Source: Sediminibacterium sp. Gen4 (GTDB lineage: Bacteria; Bacteroidota; Bacteroidia; Chitinophagales; Chitinophagaceae). Taken from it: a stretch of DNA of 48,371 bases. The position numbers and the translations under genes are program-made. This document shows, one piece after another, positions 7,751-16,237 of the stretch (within the stretch, counting starts at the first letter, position 1; each line of letters opens with the position of its first letter). The DNA lies in NCBI GenBank assembly GCA_013391385.1, contig JACBFI010000028.1, positions 1 to 48,371 of the forward strand. The letters run 5' to 3'. Below the pieces are notes generated by a model. The model worked only from the letters and a program-made list of their open reading frames with translations, was not told where the DNA came from and searched no databases.

Positions 7751-9016
7751 ATGAGACTGAATATTACCCTAACCTCTTTTTTACTGTTCTGTTCACTTGC
7801 CCTGGGTGCCCAAAATTTGACGGGTATCTGGAGAGGTTATTTTGGCTCATCGAGTGGCTTATATAAGGGTGATACGCGACAAGAAATGTATAAATATGAA
7901 GTGCAGATCGATCAGCAAAGCAATAATGCACTAAAAGGTGTTACCTACTCTTACCAAAGCACCGTTTTTTATGGGAAAGCTACTTTACAGGGTATTTATA
8001 CGGTACAGACCAAGAATCTCATCTTAAAAGAGCTGGTTTTAGAAGAACTAAAAATTGCCGATAAAAGTGAGCCTTGTCTCATGACCTGCTATCTTGAATA
8101 TTCCAAAATGGGAAATCTGGAAGTATTACAAGGCACTTTTATTTCCATAAATGCCAAAAGCAAAGTGGATTGCGGCAGCGGAAAAGTGTATTTGGAAAGA
8201 GTCAAAGAATCAGATTTTGAATTGGAACCTTTTTTAGCAAAGAAAAACGGTTTTTCTTCAAAGCGTGGTAAAGACTCTGCCAAGCCACCCATCACTGTTC
8301 AAAAAACAACGCCTAATAATAAGCCGTCTACAACCACACCCAAAGACAATACTACAAAAGCACCTGTAAAAACACAGGCGGCTCCACCTACGAATAAAAA
8401 AGCTTCTCCGGTCACACAAACACCTTTAACGCAGAGAAACAATAGTACTGCTCAAAAAAAGCCGGTTACAAAACCTGCTACCAATACAACTAAGAGTACT
8501 CCCAAAACAACCAAGCCTGCACAAAAAGAGGAGGTAACCAATACTCTTCAGCCACCTGTTGCCAACAACTGGAGACAGGACGCTACAATCACAAGCAGAA
8601 AAGCAGATACGCCGATTGTAAAATGGGAACAGCCTAGTCCCATAAAAGGCCCTATTCCAAAAGTGTTATTGGAAAGAGAGAATAATCTGATCAAGACCAT
8701 ATACACCAATGAACAAGTAGCCACAGTAGAAATCTTCGACAATGGCACCATTGATAATGATACCATTTCTCTTTATCACAATAACAAATTGGTGATCAGT
8801 CAAGCTAAGTTGACCTATACGCCTCTTCGTTTGAAAATTGATTGTTCCGGAGATAATAAGCGACATGAATTAATCATGGTAGCGGAAAATTTAGGTGAGA
8901 TTCCGCCGAACAGTGCTTTAATGGTGATTACCGCTGGAAAAAAACGTTATGAAATATTCCTCATTTCAAATGAGCAGAGAAATGCAAAAGTGGTTATTGA
9001 ATATAAACCTGACTGA
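7751..9016 (+). CDS. secreted protein with Pro/Thr/Lys-rich linker
   Basis: I recognise no named function. The 421-residue product has a signal peptide (MRLNITLTSFLLFCSLALGA), an N-terminal beta-rich domain (about 22-155, starting LTGIWRGYFGSSSG), a low-complexity linker rich in Thr, Pro, Lys and Gln (about 170-280), and a C-terminal domain (about 310-421) containing IYTNEQVATVEIFDNGTIDN and ending in VVIEYKPD. The C-terminal segment, with DNGTIDNDTIS and MVAENLGEIPPNSALM, resembles a conserved domain of Bacteroidota secreted proteins. The linker suggests it spans a distance at the cell surface. The next gene follows after 5 nt, so the two are probably cotranscribed. Confidence 0.65.
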   Translation: MRLNITLTSFLLFCSLALGAQNLTGIWRGYFGSSSGLYKGDTRQEMYKYEVQIDQQSNNALKGVTYSYQSTVFYGKATLQGIYTVQTKNLILKELVLEELKIADKSEPCLMTCYLEYSKMGNLEVLQGTFISINAKSKVDCGSGKVYLERVKESDFELEPFLAKKNGFSSKRGKDSAKPPITVQKTTPNNKPSTTTPKDNTTKAPVKTQAAPPTNKKASPVTQTPLTQRNNSTAQKKPVTKPATNTTKSTPKTTKPAQKEEVTNTLQPPVANNWRQDATITSRKADTPIVKWEQPSPIKGPIPKVLLERENNLIKTIYTNEQVATVEIFDNGTIDNDTISLYHNNKLVISQAKLTYTPLRLKIDCSGDNKRHELIMVAENLGEIPPNSALMVITAGKKRYEIFLISNEQRNAKVVIEYKPD

Positions 9017-9021
9017 TTATT

Positions 9022-9414
9022 GTGCTAGAAAAACTCATACATAATCCAAAATTTGTTTTTCTTTTTGATGCGTTAGGTGCATTGCTTACTTGTACGCTGA
9101 TCGGTGGATTACTGGTAGCTTATCAATCCTATATTGGACTTCCTTTCACTTGGCTTTATATTCTCGCTTCTATAGCTGCAGTATTAACTGTTTACTCAAG
9201 TTTATGCGCGGTATTGATTCAAAAAAAATGGAGCCCTTTTTTAAAAGTCATTATCACAGCCAATACCCTTTATACTTGCCTCACAACTGCTTTGATCATC
9301 ATTTACAGTCAAGAACTCGAAAGCTTAGGCTTCGCTTATTTTATTGGGGAGATACTTGTTTTAATTGGTGTGATTTGGTTAGAGATAAAAGCATTGAAAG
9401 CATTACCCCACTAG
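9022..9414 (+). CDS. small four-helix membrane protein
   Basis: The 130-residue product has four hydrophobic segments (about 15-35, 42-66, 75-95 and 103-124) and almost no soluble part, so it is an inner-membrane protein. It begins with GTG only 5 nt after the preceding stop codon, which supports coupling to that secreted protein. No motif assigns a function. It is followed by a heptamer array and faces a convergent TonB receptor gene. Confidence 0.6.
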   Translation: MLEKLIHNPKFVFLFDALGALLTCTLIGGLLVAYQSYIGLPFTWLYILASIAAVLTVYSSLCAVLIQKKWSPFLKVIITANTLYTCLTTALIIIYSQELESLGFAYFIGEILVLIGVIWLEIKALKALPH

Positions 9415-9468
9415 AAGCATCCTCACACAGCACCGAAATACTGTACAAGTTCAAATAGATGTATAGTT

Positions 9469-9510
9469 CTTGAAGCCTGTTGCTTGAAGCTTGTAGCTTG
9501 TAGCTTTCGT
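9469..9510. repeat. heptamer array CTTGNAG
   Basis: Six tandem 7-nt units (CTTGAAG, CCTGTTG, CTTGAAG, CTTGTAG twice, CTTTCGT) between two convergent genes. The next 30 nt remain low in complexity (TTTCTTC words). Confidence 0.7.
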
Positions 9511-9541
9511 GTTCCCTGTTTCTTCTTTCTTGTTTCTTCCC

Positions 9542-11893
9542 CTACATCTTAATATTCCAAGTTACCGCGGGTATAACAGGGAACAATGATACCTGTCTAG
9601 CCGTTACCCGCAGATCACCATTGGAAGCTTGTCCTTCCTGATCAAAATAAATGAAATAGGGATTCAACCTGCTATATGCATTGTACAAACTAAATACCCA
9701 ACTAGAAGTATACTTTCTTATTTTTTTAGGAGTGGGTGTATAAGTAAATGAAAGATCCATTCGATGATAAGGTTTCATTCGATAGGCATTGATACGGCTA
9801 TATTCCTGCGTTAACACCCCACCAACAAAATAAAAACGTTCGGGCAATGAAGTAGCATTACCTGTTCCATACACAAACACACTGGACACCTTCCACTTTT
9901 TTGATAATTCATATGTACCCACAATCGACATATCATGTCTTCTGTCGTAGCGACTCGGATATTTCAAACCGTCATTCAAATCTTCAAATCTACGCCAGGT
10001 CCAACTCAGTGTATAACCGATCCATCCCGTGAATCTACCGCGTACTTTATTGATGAACAATTCAGCACCATAACTCCACCCCTTTCCAAAAACAAATTCT
10101 TCTTCAGGATCTTTGAGAGAAGGTGTATACCCTTCTTTATATTCGATCTGATTATTCATCGTTTTATAGTACACTTCCAATGAAGTCTCAAACATACCAT
10201 TGTTGAAATTCCGGAAATAACCGGCTGCATATTGCCAACCTGTTTGCGGACGCACCCTGATGGTGCTGGGTACCCATAGATCAGTGGGCAAAGTTGTACC
10301 TGCATTCGTCACTAAATGGATGTATTGAATGTTTCTGGTGACTGCTGCTTTGAAAGACGATAACTCTGACAGAGCATATCGAACTGTTAGTCTAGGTTCC
10401 AATCCTCCGTATGCTTTCACAGTTTGTCCGCGACCATACACCACACTATCCAATTTATTACCATCATCATCTCGTTGGTATAAGGTATACCTGCCTATTT
10501 GCTGAAACACACTGTATCGTAACCCTGCATTCACTTTGATCTTATCAGAAAGCTCCCAATCATCCTGTATATAAACCGCATATTCATTCGCTAATTTTCT
10601 GCTGGCATTATTGGGTTCGAAGATGACAGAATCCTGACTGCCGCTTACAATATTGGGCAGAAAGCTGTGGTGGGTGTATTGTATACCAAATTTCAACTTG
10701 TGTTCGGGTACCGGATAAAAGTCAAAATCTGTTTTCAGATTGAGGTCACGGATACCCGATGATAAATTGATGTTGAAATCATTTTGTCTACCTGCCAACT
10801 CAAATTTATAGTCATTATAGACGGCGGTAGTATTCGCAAATAATTTTTTATTGAATACGTGATTCCAGCGAAGTGTAGCCGTAGAATTTCCCCATGGTAT
10901 TCTGGTGCTGAAAGAACGTTGTGTATTATTGAACGTAAATTTATCTCTACCGAAATATCCACTCAGGTACAACACATCTTTTTCTGAAAACCGATAATTC
11001 ATTTTTGCGTTCAGGTCATAGAAATAGTATCCTGAGCCATAGAATTCACTTTCCTTACTGATAAAAGGTTTTGATAAAAGATCAACATAGGTTCTTCTGG
11101 CTGATAAAATATAAGAAGCTTTGTTCTTCTTTAAAGGTCCTTGAATCGAAAAACGAGAGGCGATCAATCCAATTCCGGCATCGATCTGCGTTTTGTTGTT
11201 ATTGCCTTCTTTCATCGCCACATCTACCACAGAAGACAAACGACCTCCATATTGAGCGGGCATCCCTCCTTTGATTAGGGTAACATTTTTAATAGCATCA
11301 GCATTGAAAATAGAGAAGAATCCGAAAAGGTGACCGGTATTGTACACAACTGCATCATCCAATAAAATCAGGTTTTGATCCGGTCCACCACCACGTACAT
11401 AAAATCCGGCATTCCCTTCTCCAGCATTACGTACGCCAGGTAAGAGTTGTAAGGTTTTTAAAGGATCTACTTCTCCCAAAAAAGCAGGTAAAGCTTTCGC
11501 TGTATTCATGCTCAGCTCAATCTTACCCATCTGAGCAGTCTTGACATTGTTCTCTCGTTTTCTGGCAACAACCGTCACATTGCTGATGACAGCTGTATTG
11601 GGCAACAATAAGATATTCTGCTGAATGTCTTTTTTCAGATCAATCGTCAATTCAGCGGTTTGGTATCCGATAAAAGACACCAAAAGACGATATACCCCCT
11701 TTTCCAGAGAAATGGAATAAAAACCATATTGATTGCTTTGCACACCTTTCCCTTGTCCGACCACTTGTAGGTTGGCACCGATCAAGGTCTCACCTGTTAG
11801 AGAATCTTTGAGATAACCGTTGAGTGTTACCCTCTCCTGCGCAGCCACAGAAACAACACAACAACACCACAACAGCAAAATCGATATACGCAT
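9542..11893 (-). CDS. TonB-dependent receptor with carboxypeptidase-regulatory-like domain
   Basis: The 783-residue outer-membrane protein has a signal peptide (MRISILLLWCCCVVSVAAQ), a beta-sandwich repeat (about 22-105, LNGYLKDSLTGETLIGANL), a plug (about 135-240, with GEVDPLKTLQLLPGVRNAGE and FYVRGGGPDQNLILLDDAVV) and a beta-barrel to the C-terminal K-M. This is the layout of Bacteroidota TonB-dependent transporters without a SusD partner. The ligand is not visible in the sequence. It lies 58 nt downstream of a DUF3347 lipoprotein gene on the same strand, so a metal substrate is possible. Start 11893 was chosen for the signal peptide. Confidence 0.9.
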   Translation of the reverse strand: MRISILLLWCCCVVSVAAQERVTLNGYLKDSLTGETLIGANLQVVGQGKGVQSNQYGFYSISLEKGVYRLLVSFIGYQTAELTIDLKKDIQQNILLLPNTAVISNVTVVARKRENNVKTAQMGKIELSMNTAKALPAFLGEVDPLKTLQLLPGVRNAGEGNAGFYVRGGGPDQNLILLDDAVVYNTGHLFGFFSIFNADAIKNVTLIKGGMPAQYGGRLSSVVDVAMKEGNNNKTQIDAGIGLIASRFSIQGPLKKNKASYILSARRTYVDLLSKPFISKESEFYGSGYYFYDLNAKMNYRFSEKDVLYLSGYFGRDKFTFNNTQRSFSTRIPWGNSTATLRWNHVFNKKLFANTTAVYNDYKFELAGRQNDFNINLSSGIRDLNLKTDFDFYPVPEHKLKFGIQYTHHSFLPNIVSGSQDSVIFEPNNASRKLANEYAVYIQDDWELSDKIKVNAGLRYSVFQQIGRYTLYQRDDDGNKLDSVVYGRGQTVKAYGGLEPRLTVRYALSELSSFKAAVTRNIQYIHLVTNAGTTLPTDLWVPSTIRVRPQTGWQYAAGYFRNFNNGMFETSLEVYYKTMNNQIEYKEGYTPSLKDPEEEFVFGKGWSYGAELFINKVRGRFTGWIGYTLSWTWRRFEDLNDGLKYPSRYDRRHDMSIVGTYELSKKWKVSSVFVYGTGNATSLPERFYFVGGVLTQEYSRINAYRMKPYHRMDLSFTYTPTPKKIRKYTSSWVFSLYNAYSRLNPYFIYFDQEGQASNGDLRVTARQVSLFPVIPAVTWNIKM

Positions 11894-11951
11894 GAAAGGA
11901 AAATGAAAAGTTGAATGAACGCTTACAAGATCAGCAACAACTAAGCGATCA

Positions 11952-12536
11952 TTAGAGTTTTCTAAAATCAATTGAATCTTTTACTTCCCCACAGATCAGC
12001 ATTTTCTTGGGTAAATATGGATTACGAATATCAGAGGAATTACTCAACCAAAATGCCCCGGCATCATTGAATGCCATTGGACAATATTGATGGTATACTA
12101 CCGCACGATCATATTTAACGGCACGGATCAGATCATACAATTGTTCGCTCAGCACCTGAAAAGATTTACGGCGTTCTTCGATATCTTTTTCTTGCTTCAC
12201 GGCAGCAAGTTCATTGCTGATGCCGGTAGTATAGGTCTTTGCAGTAGAAATGATGCTGGGATCAGCTTTTAACTCACCCAGTACCCCGTCTGTAGCATTG
12301 ATATCTGCCAAAAGCTGCACTGTACTTTTCGTAATCAAGGTATCATTCTCCTTAATGAAATGGTCTTTCAACTGAAAATAGCTATCCAGCATTTTACCAA
12401 ATACCAGATTGAACGTATCTGAATTAACACTTTGTCCAAGTGGCGCCTGTGGAGCTTCTGTTACGGCTGCTTTTTCATCATTTCCGCCACAAGCGGCTAA
12501 AAACAGAATGGTAGCCAGTGTCAATATCCTTTTCAT
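11952..12536 (-). CDS. DUF3347 lipoprotein
   Basis: The 194-residue product has a lipobox (LFLAAC, Cys near residue 16) and so is membrane-anchored. Its second half is a DUF3347 domain: helices with DSYFQLKDHF and LSEQLYDLIRAV, then YHQYCPMAFNDAGAFWLS and NPYLPKKMLICG. In other Bacteroidota this domain occurs with copper efflux and HMA proteins, and the conserved Cys, Met and His residues suit copper binding; that role is inference. It starts 58 nt upstream of a TonB receptor gene and probably shares its transcript. A TAAATTTG -7 element lies 15 nt before the start. Confidence 0.8.
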   Translation of the reverse strand: MKRILTLATILFLAACGGNDEKAAVTEAPQAPLGQSVNSDTFNLVFGKMLDSYFQLKDHFIKENDTLITKSTVQLLADINATDGVLGELKADPSIISTAKTYTTGISNELAAVKQEKDIEERRKSFQVLSEQLYDLIRAVKYDRAVVYHQYCPMAFNDAGAFWLSNSSDIRNPYLPKKMLICGEVKDSIDFRKL

Positions 12537-12551
12537 GGGTAAAATTTTGCA

Positions 12552-12559
12552 CAAATTTA
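12552..12559 (-). promoter_or_regulatory. -7 element of the DUF3347 gene
   Basis: TAAATTTG on the minus strand, an exact TAnnTTTG match. It lies back to back with the ABC-F promoter, so the two divergent promoters fit in less than 50 nt. Confidence 0.5.
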
Positions 12560-12566
12560 CAGCAAA

Positions 12567-12597
12567 TTGAAATGGCAGCCGTTTGCAATTACCTTTG
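12567..12597 (+). promoter_or_regulatory. Bacteroidota-type promoter of the ABC-F gene
   Basis: TTG at 12567-12569, 20 nt, then TACCTTTG at 12590-12597: a full match to the TTG / TAnnTTTG promoter. The gene starts 23 nt further on. Confidence 0.75.
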
Positions 12598-12620
12598 CGC
12601 TCCTAAACCATTGTTAAGAA

Positions 12621-14606
12621 ATGTTGATCGGCTTACAAAATGTGACTTTTGAATTTGGTGCCCGTGTAATTGTGGAAGATGCCACTTGGCATATACAACC
12701 CGGTGATCGTATCGGATTGATTGGGTATAACGGTACCGGCAAATCTACCCTATTGAAAGTATTGGTAGGAGAATATACCCCTTCCAGAGGATCTGTTGAA
12801 AAGGGAAAAGATACCACTATTGGTTACCTACATCAGGATCTATTAAGCTTTGATACCAATGATACCATTACCGAAGTGGCATTGGGTGCATTTGAACGGG
12901 TACGTCAAGTAGAAAAAGAAATTGAAACCCTGGGACATGAACTGGAAAAAGATCCAGAGAATAATGATCTTTTGATTCGTTATACCGATGCATTACATGA
13001 ATTGGATGTATTGGATGGATACAATATTCATCATAAAGCCGAAGAAGTATTACATGGCCTGGGATTCAGCAATGAAGACCTAACCCGCCCTTATAAAGAG
13101 TTTAGTGGTGGATGGAGAATGCGTGTTTTATTGTGTAAAATGATTTTGCAACAACCCGATGTACTCTTATTGGATGAGCCTACCAACCACCTTGATCTTC
13201 CTTCGATCGAATGGTTGGAAAAATATCTTCTCCACTATCAAGGTAGCGTCGTAATTGTAAGCCACGATAAATTTTTCTTGAACCGAATGGTGAATAAGAT
13301 CGTGGAAGTTTACCAACAGCAACTGCATATTTATTCAGGCGATTATAACTACTATGAAACAGAGAAAGCTTTGCGCATAGAGATGCAACAAAAAGCTTTT
13401 GAAAATCAGCAAGACTATATTCGTCAGCAAGAACGCTTTATTGAACGATTCAAAGCCAAAGCCAGTAAAGCTGCTCAAGCCCAGAGTATTCAAAAGCGAC
13501 TGGATAAAATTGAGAAGATAGAAGATGTGAAACTGGAGCGTCCTGATTTACGCATCAACTTTCAATTGGAAAAAGTCCCTGGCAAAGTACTGGTGGAATT
13601 GAAAAATGCCAGTAAAAGTTTCGGCAAGATTAAAATTTTAGAAGCAGCACAGGCTGAAATTGAACGAGGTGATAAGATCGCACTCATTGGTGCCAATGGA
13701 AAAGGTAAATCTACGGTGTTACGTATGGTAGCAGGCAACGAGCCATTCGAAGGACAACGTGTATGGGGACATAATGTCGAAGAAAGTTTTTACGCACAAC
13801 ACCAATTAGAAGCACTTACATTGACCAATACTATTTTGGAAGAGTTACAACAATGTGGCAGTAAGAAAACAGATGTGGAGCTGCGTGCATTATTGGGTGC
13901 TTTTTTGTTCAGTGGCGATGATGTAGACAAGAAGATACGCGTATTAAGTGGTGGAGAGAAAGCACGTGTAGCATTGGCGAAAACCATAGTGAGTAAAGCC
14001 AACTTTTTGATGCTCGATGAACCGACCAACCACCTCGATATGCATTCTGTGGAATTGTTAGCAGAAGCACTGAATAAATACGAGGGTACAATCATTCTCG
14101 TTAGTCACGATCGTTATTTCATTTCTAAAACAGCCAATAAGATCTGGGAAATCGTTGATCATCAAATCAAAGAATTCAAAGGCACTTATCAGGAATGGGT
14201 GGAATGGAATGAGCGAATGGAGAGAATAAAAGAGGAAGAAGCAAGAGGGAAGAAACAAGAGACAAGGAAGGTTCAAGAAACAGAGCATAAGATTCAGGTT
14301 GAAAACAAAAAAGTAGAAGTTGTTGAACCGGTGAAATCTGCGCCTGCTAATCTACCCATTGATAGAGAGAAACAGAAGGAATTACAGAAACAGAAAAGAA
14401 GACTGAGTAATTTGGAGATAGAGTTGGACAAATTGAAACAGGAGAAAATAAAACTAGAGACGGCACTCGGAGATCCATCCAATTATTCAGACCCCACTAA
14501 ATTTCAACAACTGGAAGCCTCCTATAAACAAATTCAATCGAAGTGGACTACTTTGAATCAGGAGTATGAGGAAGTGTTTGAAAAAGTGATGGAGGGGGAA
14601 GCGTAA
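12621..14606 (+). CDS. ABC-F family ATPase (Uup/EttA-like)
   Basis: The 661-residue soluble protein has two ABC domains and no membrane segment. Domain 1: Walker A GYNGTGKST (35-43), signature FSGGWRMR (about 160), Walker B LLLDEPTNHLD (about 181). The interdomain linker follows, then domain 2: GANGKGKST (about 357), LSGGEKAR (about 442), LMLDEPTNHLD (about 460). A C-terminal coiled coil (about 580-661) is like that of Uup. ABC-F proteins act on ribosomes, in translation or in antibiotic protection; which applies here is not visible. Residues about 541-561 are encoded by nine tandem heptanucleotides of the CAAG family, an in-frame 63-nt segment between domain 2 and the coiled coil. A clear promoter precedes it. 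Confidence 0.93.
   Translation: MLIGLQNVTFEFGARVIVEDATWHIQPGDRIGLIGYNGTGKSTLLKVLVGEYTPSRGSVEKGKDTTIGYLHQDLLSFDTNDTITEVALGAFERVRQVEKEIETLGHELEKDPENNDLLIRYTDALHELDVLDGYNIHHKAEEVLHGLGFSNEDLTRPYKEFSGGWRMRVLLCKMILQQPDVLLLDEPTNHLDLPSIEWLEKYLLHYQGSVVIVSHDKFFLNRMVNKIVEVYQQQLHIYSGDYNYYETEKALRIEMQQKAFENQQDYIRQQERFIERFKAKASKAAQAQSIQKRLDKIEKIEDVKLERPDLRINFQLEKVPGKVLVELKNASKSFGKIKILEAAQAEIERGDKIALIGANGKGKSTVLRMVAGNEPFEGQRVWGHNVEESFYAQHQLEALTLTNTILEELQQCGSKKTDVELRALLGAFLFSGDDVDKKIRVLSGGEKARVALAKTIVSKANFLMLDEPTNHLDMHSVELLAEALNKYEGTIILVSHDRYFISKTANKIWEIVDHQIKEFKGTYQEWVEWNERMERIKEEEARGKKQETRKVQETEHKIQVENKKVEVVEPVKSAPANLPIDREKQKELQKQKRRLSNLEIELDKLKQEKIKLETALGDPSNYSDPTKFQQLEASYKQIQSKWTTLNQEYEEVFEKVMEGEA
14241..14303 (+). 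repeat. nine heptamers of the CAAG family inside the ABC-F gene
   Basis: 63 nt in register as nine 7-mers, starting GCAAGAG and ending GGTTGAA. About 46 nt align to the reverse complement of the array at 99-166 with about eight differences. Because 63 is divisible by 3 the reading frame is kept. The encoded residues are charged and low in complexity (KKQETRKVQETEH). Confidence 0.75.
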
Positions 14607-14613
14607 AAAAAAT

Positions 14614-14736
14614 AAAAAGTCAAAAGTTAAAAGTTAAAAAAAACTCTGTGATCCTCTGTGCCTAACTCTGTCAACTCTGTGGTAAAAAAAATAACCGCAG
14701 AGTTACACGGAGTCCGGCACGGAGTAGCACAGAGTT
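14614..14736. repeat. CAAAAGT heptamers followed by CTCTGTG inverted arms
   Basis: A short array of TAAAAGT/CAAAAGT heptamers (14614-14641) follows the ABC-F stop. It is followed by two arms of CTCTGTG words, 14642-14683 and 14694-14736, that are reverse complements at roughly 34 of 43 positions, around an A-rich loop. The genes on both sides are convergent, so the long imperfect hairpin may terminate both. Confidence 0.75.
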
Positions 14737-14745
14737 TTTTATTAC

Positions 14746-15672
14746 TTATGGGAGCAACACTGCATCAATTACATGCACCACACCATTGCTGGCAACGATA
14801 TCGGTACTTGTGATATTTGAAGCAGTCATATTACCGTTACCTCTTACCCTAGCGCCACCTGCCAATGTAATGGTTACGGTTCCACCGTTAACCGTTGCAG
14901 GTCTAGCTCCTTCCGTTAAATCAGAAGAAAACACCCTGGCAGCGATCACATGGTATGTAAGGATAGAAGCCAATGTATTGGGATCGGCTTGTTGAATTGA
15001 TTCAATTGTAGGAAAGCCTGCATTTTGAAAAGCTGTATTGGTAGGCGCAAACACAGTGAAAGGTCCGGAACCAGATAATACAGCTGCAACATTGGTGGTA
15101 CCCTGACTAGCTCTTACAACAGCAGCTACCAGGAAAGAAAGATTTGCATTGCCTTGTGCCAACTGTACAATATTACCTGGTGGCGGCATTAACACTTTAT
15201 TGATCACATGTACAACACCATTAGCGGCATCTACATCTGCTGTAGTCACAGCAGCGCCATTTACAAAAACACCATTGGTATTTTTGGTAACATACACATT
15301 AGCTTGACCTGCACTTGCTAATTCAGTGGTAGCTGAAGGTATGGCTCCGGATGTGTACTCCTGTCCAAGTACATGGTACAAAATAATTTGACGTAAAGTC
15401 GCTTCAGGAACTGCATTGATAGCCGCTTCAGTACCTAAACCTGCAGCAGCGAAAGCGTTGTTATCTGGCGCAAACACGGTAAATGTTCCTTGTCCGGATA
15501 ATGTTTCAACCAATCCTGCTCTTACAACAGCAGTTCTCAGTAAAGAAAGATTTGCATTTTCCGTTACCAATGTTGCAATCGTTTTAGCGGGTGCTGCCTC
15601 ATCTTTTTTGCATGATACCAACGCGAAAAGTGGTAGACATGCCAGCATCAGGATTTTAATGTGTTTCATCAT
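14746..15672 (-). CDS. fasciclin (FAS1) two-domain lipoprotein
   Basis: The 308-residue product has a lipobox (FALVSC, Cys 21) followed by KKDE and then two FAS1 domains (about 33-165 and 170-308). Each shows the FAS1 marks: FTVFAPDNNAF or FTVFAPTNTAF, YHVL or YHVI, and a final NGVVHVIN or NGVVHVID. FAS1 domains mediate adhesion in extracellular proteins. The protein is probably anchored at the cell envelope. Start could also be the second Met, one codon later. It is convergent with the ABC-F gene, and a 565-nt gene-free stretch lies upstream. Confidence 0.92.
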   Translation of the reverse strand: MMKHIKILMLACLPLFALVSCKKDEAAPAKTIATLVTENANLSLLRTAVVRAGLVETLSGQGTFTVFAPDNNAFAAAGLGTEAAINAVPEATLRQIILYHVLGQEYTSGAIPSATTELASAGQANVYVTKNTNGVFVNGAAVTTADVDAANGVVHVINKVLMPPPGNIVQLAQGNANLSFLVAAVVRASQGTTNVAAVLSGSGPFTVFAPTNTAFQNAGFPTIESIQQADPNTLASILTYHVIAARVFSSDLTEGARPATVNGGTVTITLAGGARVRGNGNMTASNITSTDIVASNGVVHVIDAVLLP

Positions 15673-16172
15673 ACTTTGGTTTTTTGTTGATTAATAATGG
15701 GATATGTAAAAGATGTTGGTTTGAGAAATAGCACTATTAGTCACCACATGCATCTTACCCTTACCATGCATGAGTAAATAGATGGCTTGCCAAGATTGCA
15801 TTACAGACATAAGTTTATCAGTTGGATACATAGCTGTTCCATTAAAGTGTGAAATATTTGAGCAGGGGTTCCGACTGCGCCGGCATTCAACGTTGTTATA
15901 GCAGTATCAAGAAGAAACTGCGTACGACAATCTCAACAAATTATATTGGTACGAATAAGGGTTGTATCGATCGTGTTTTGTAGGGAAACATCGACCTATA
16001 TTTTTTTCAAGAGGGGATGATAAAGGAACAACAGCACAAAGTTTTTGTTCTGAGAAAATGATAAAAAAATGTTAGAAGAATTTTTGTTCGAAAGATGATG
16101 ATGAAAAAACAAGAAAGGTTCTACAAATGAAAGATCAATTATAAAGATGAAACAATTCCAAATTTCAGTGAC
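15673..16172. other. gene-free stretch upstream of the FAS1 gene
   Basis: About 500 nt without a credible gene on either strand. It holds a 7-bp inverted repeat, CATGCAT (15747-15753) and ATGCATG (15766-15772), and several A- or T-rich tracts after 16000. It presumably includes the FAS1 promoter, but I find no good TAnnTTTG match near the start. No RNA family is recognised. Confidence 0.5.
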
Positions 16173-16196
16173 AAAAAAAGGTGAGCAAAGCTCACC
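16173..16196 (-). terminator. terminator of the acyl-CoA dehydrogenase gene
   Basis: GGTGAGC (16180-16186), AAA loop, GCTCACC (16190-16196); on the minus strand a seven-T tract follows. It lies 42 nt after the stop codon. Confidence 0.85.
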
Positions 16197-16204
16197 TCTA
16201 TTTT

Positions 16205-16232
16205 CACTTTTGACTTTTCACTTTTGACTTTG
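16205..16232. repeat. heptamer array CACTTTT/GACTTTT
   Basis: Four tandem 7-nt units between the acyl-CoA dehydrogenase stop codon and its terminator. The unit is the reverse complement of the CAAAAGT family found after the ABC-F and recF genes. Confidence 0.7.
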
Positions 16233-16237
16233 CATGC

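Noticed and set aside
9090-9458. Second plus-strand frame over the small membrane gene
   Set aside because: Overlaps 9022-9414 in another frame; the latter is coupled to the upstream gene and shows four clean membrane helices.
15673-16172. Degenerate gene or RNA in the 500-nt gap
   Set aside because: No frame with family-like content and no recognised RNA structure beyond one 7-bp inverted repeat.
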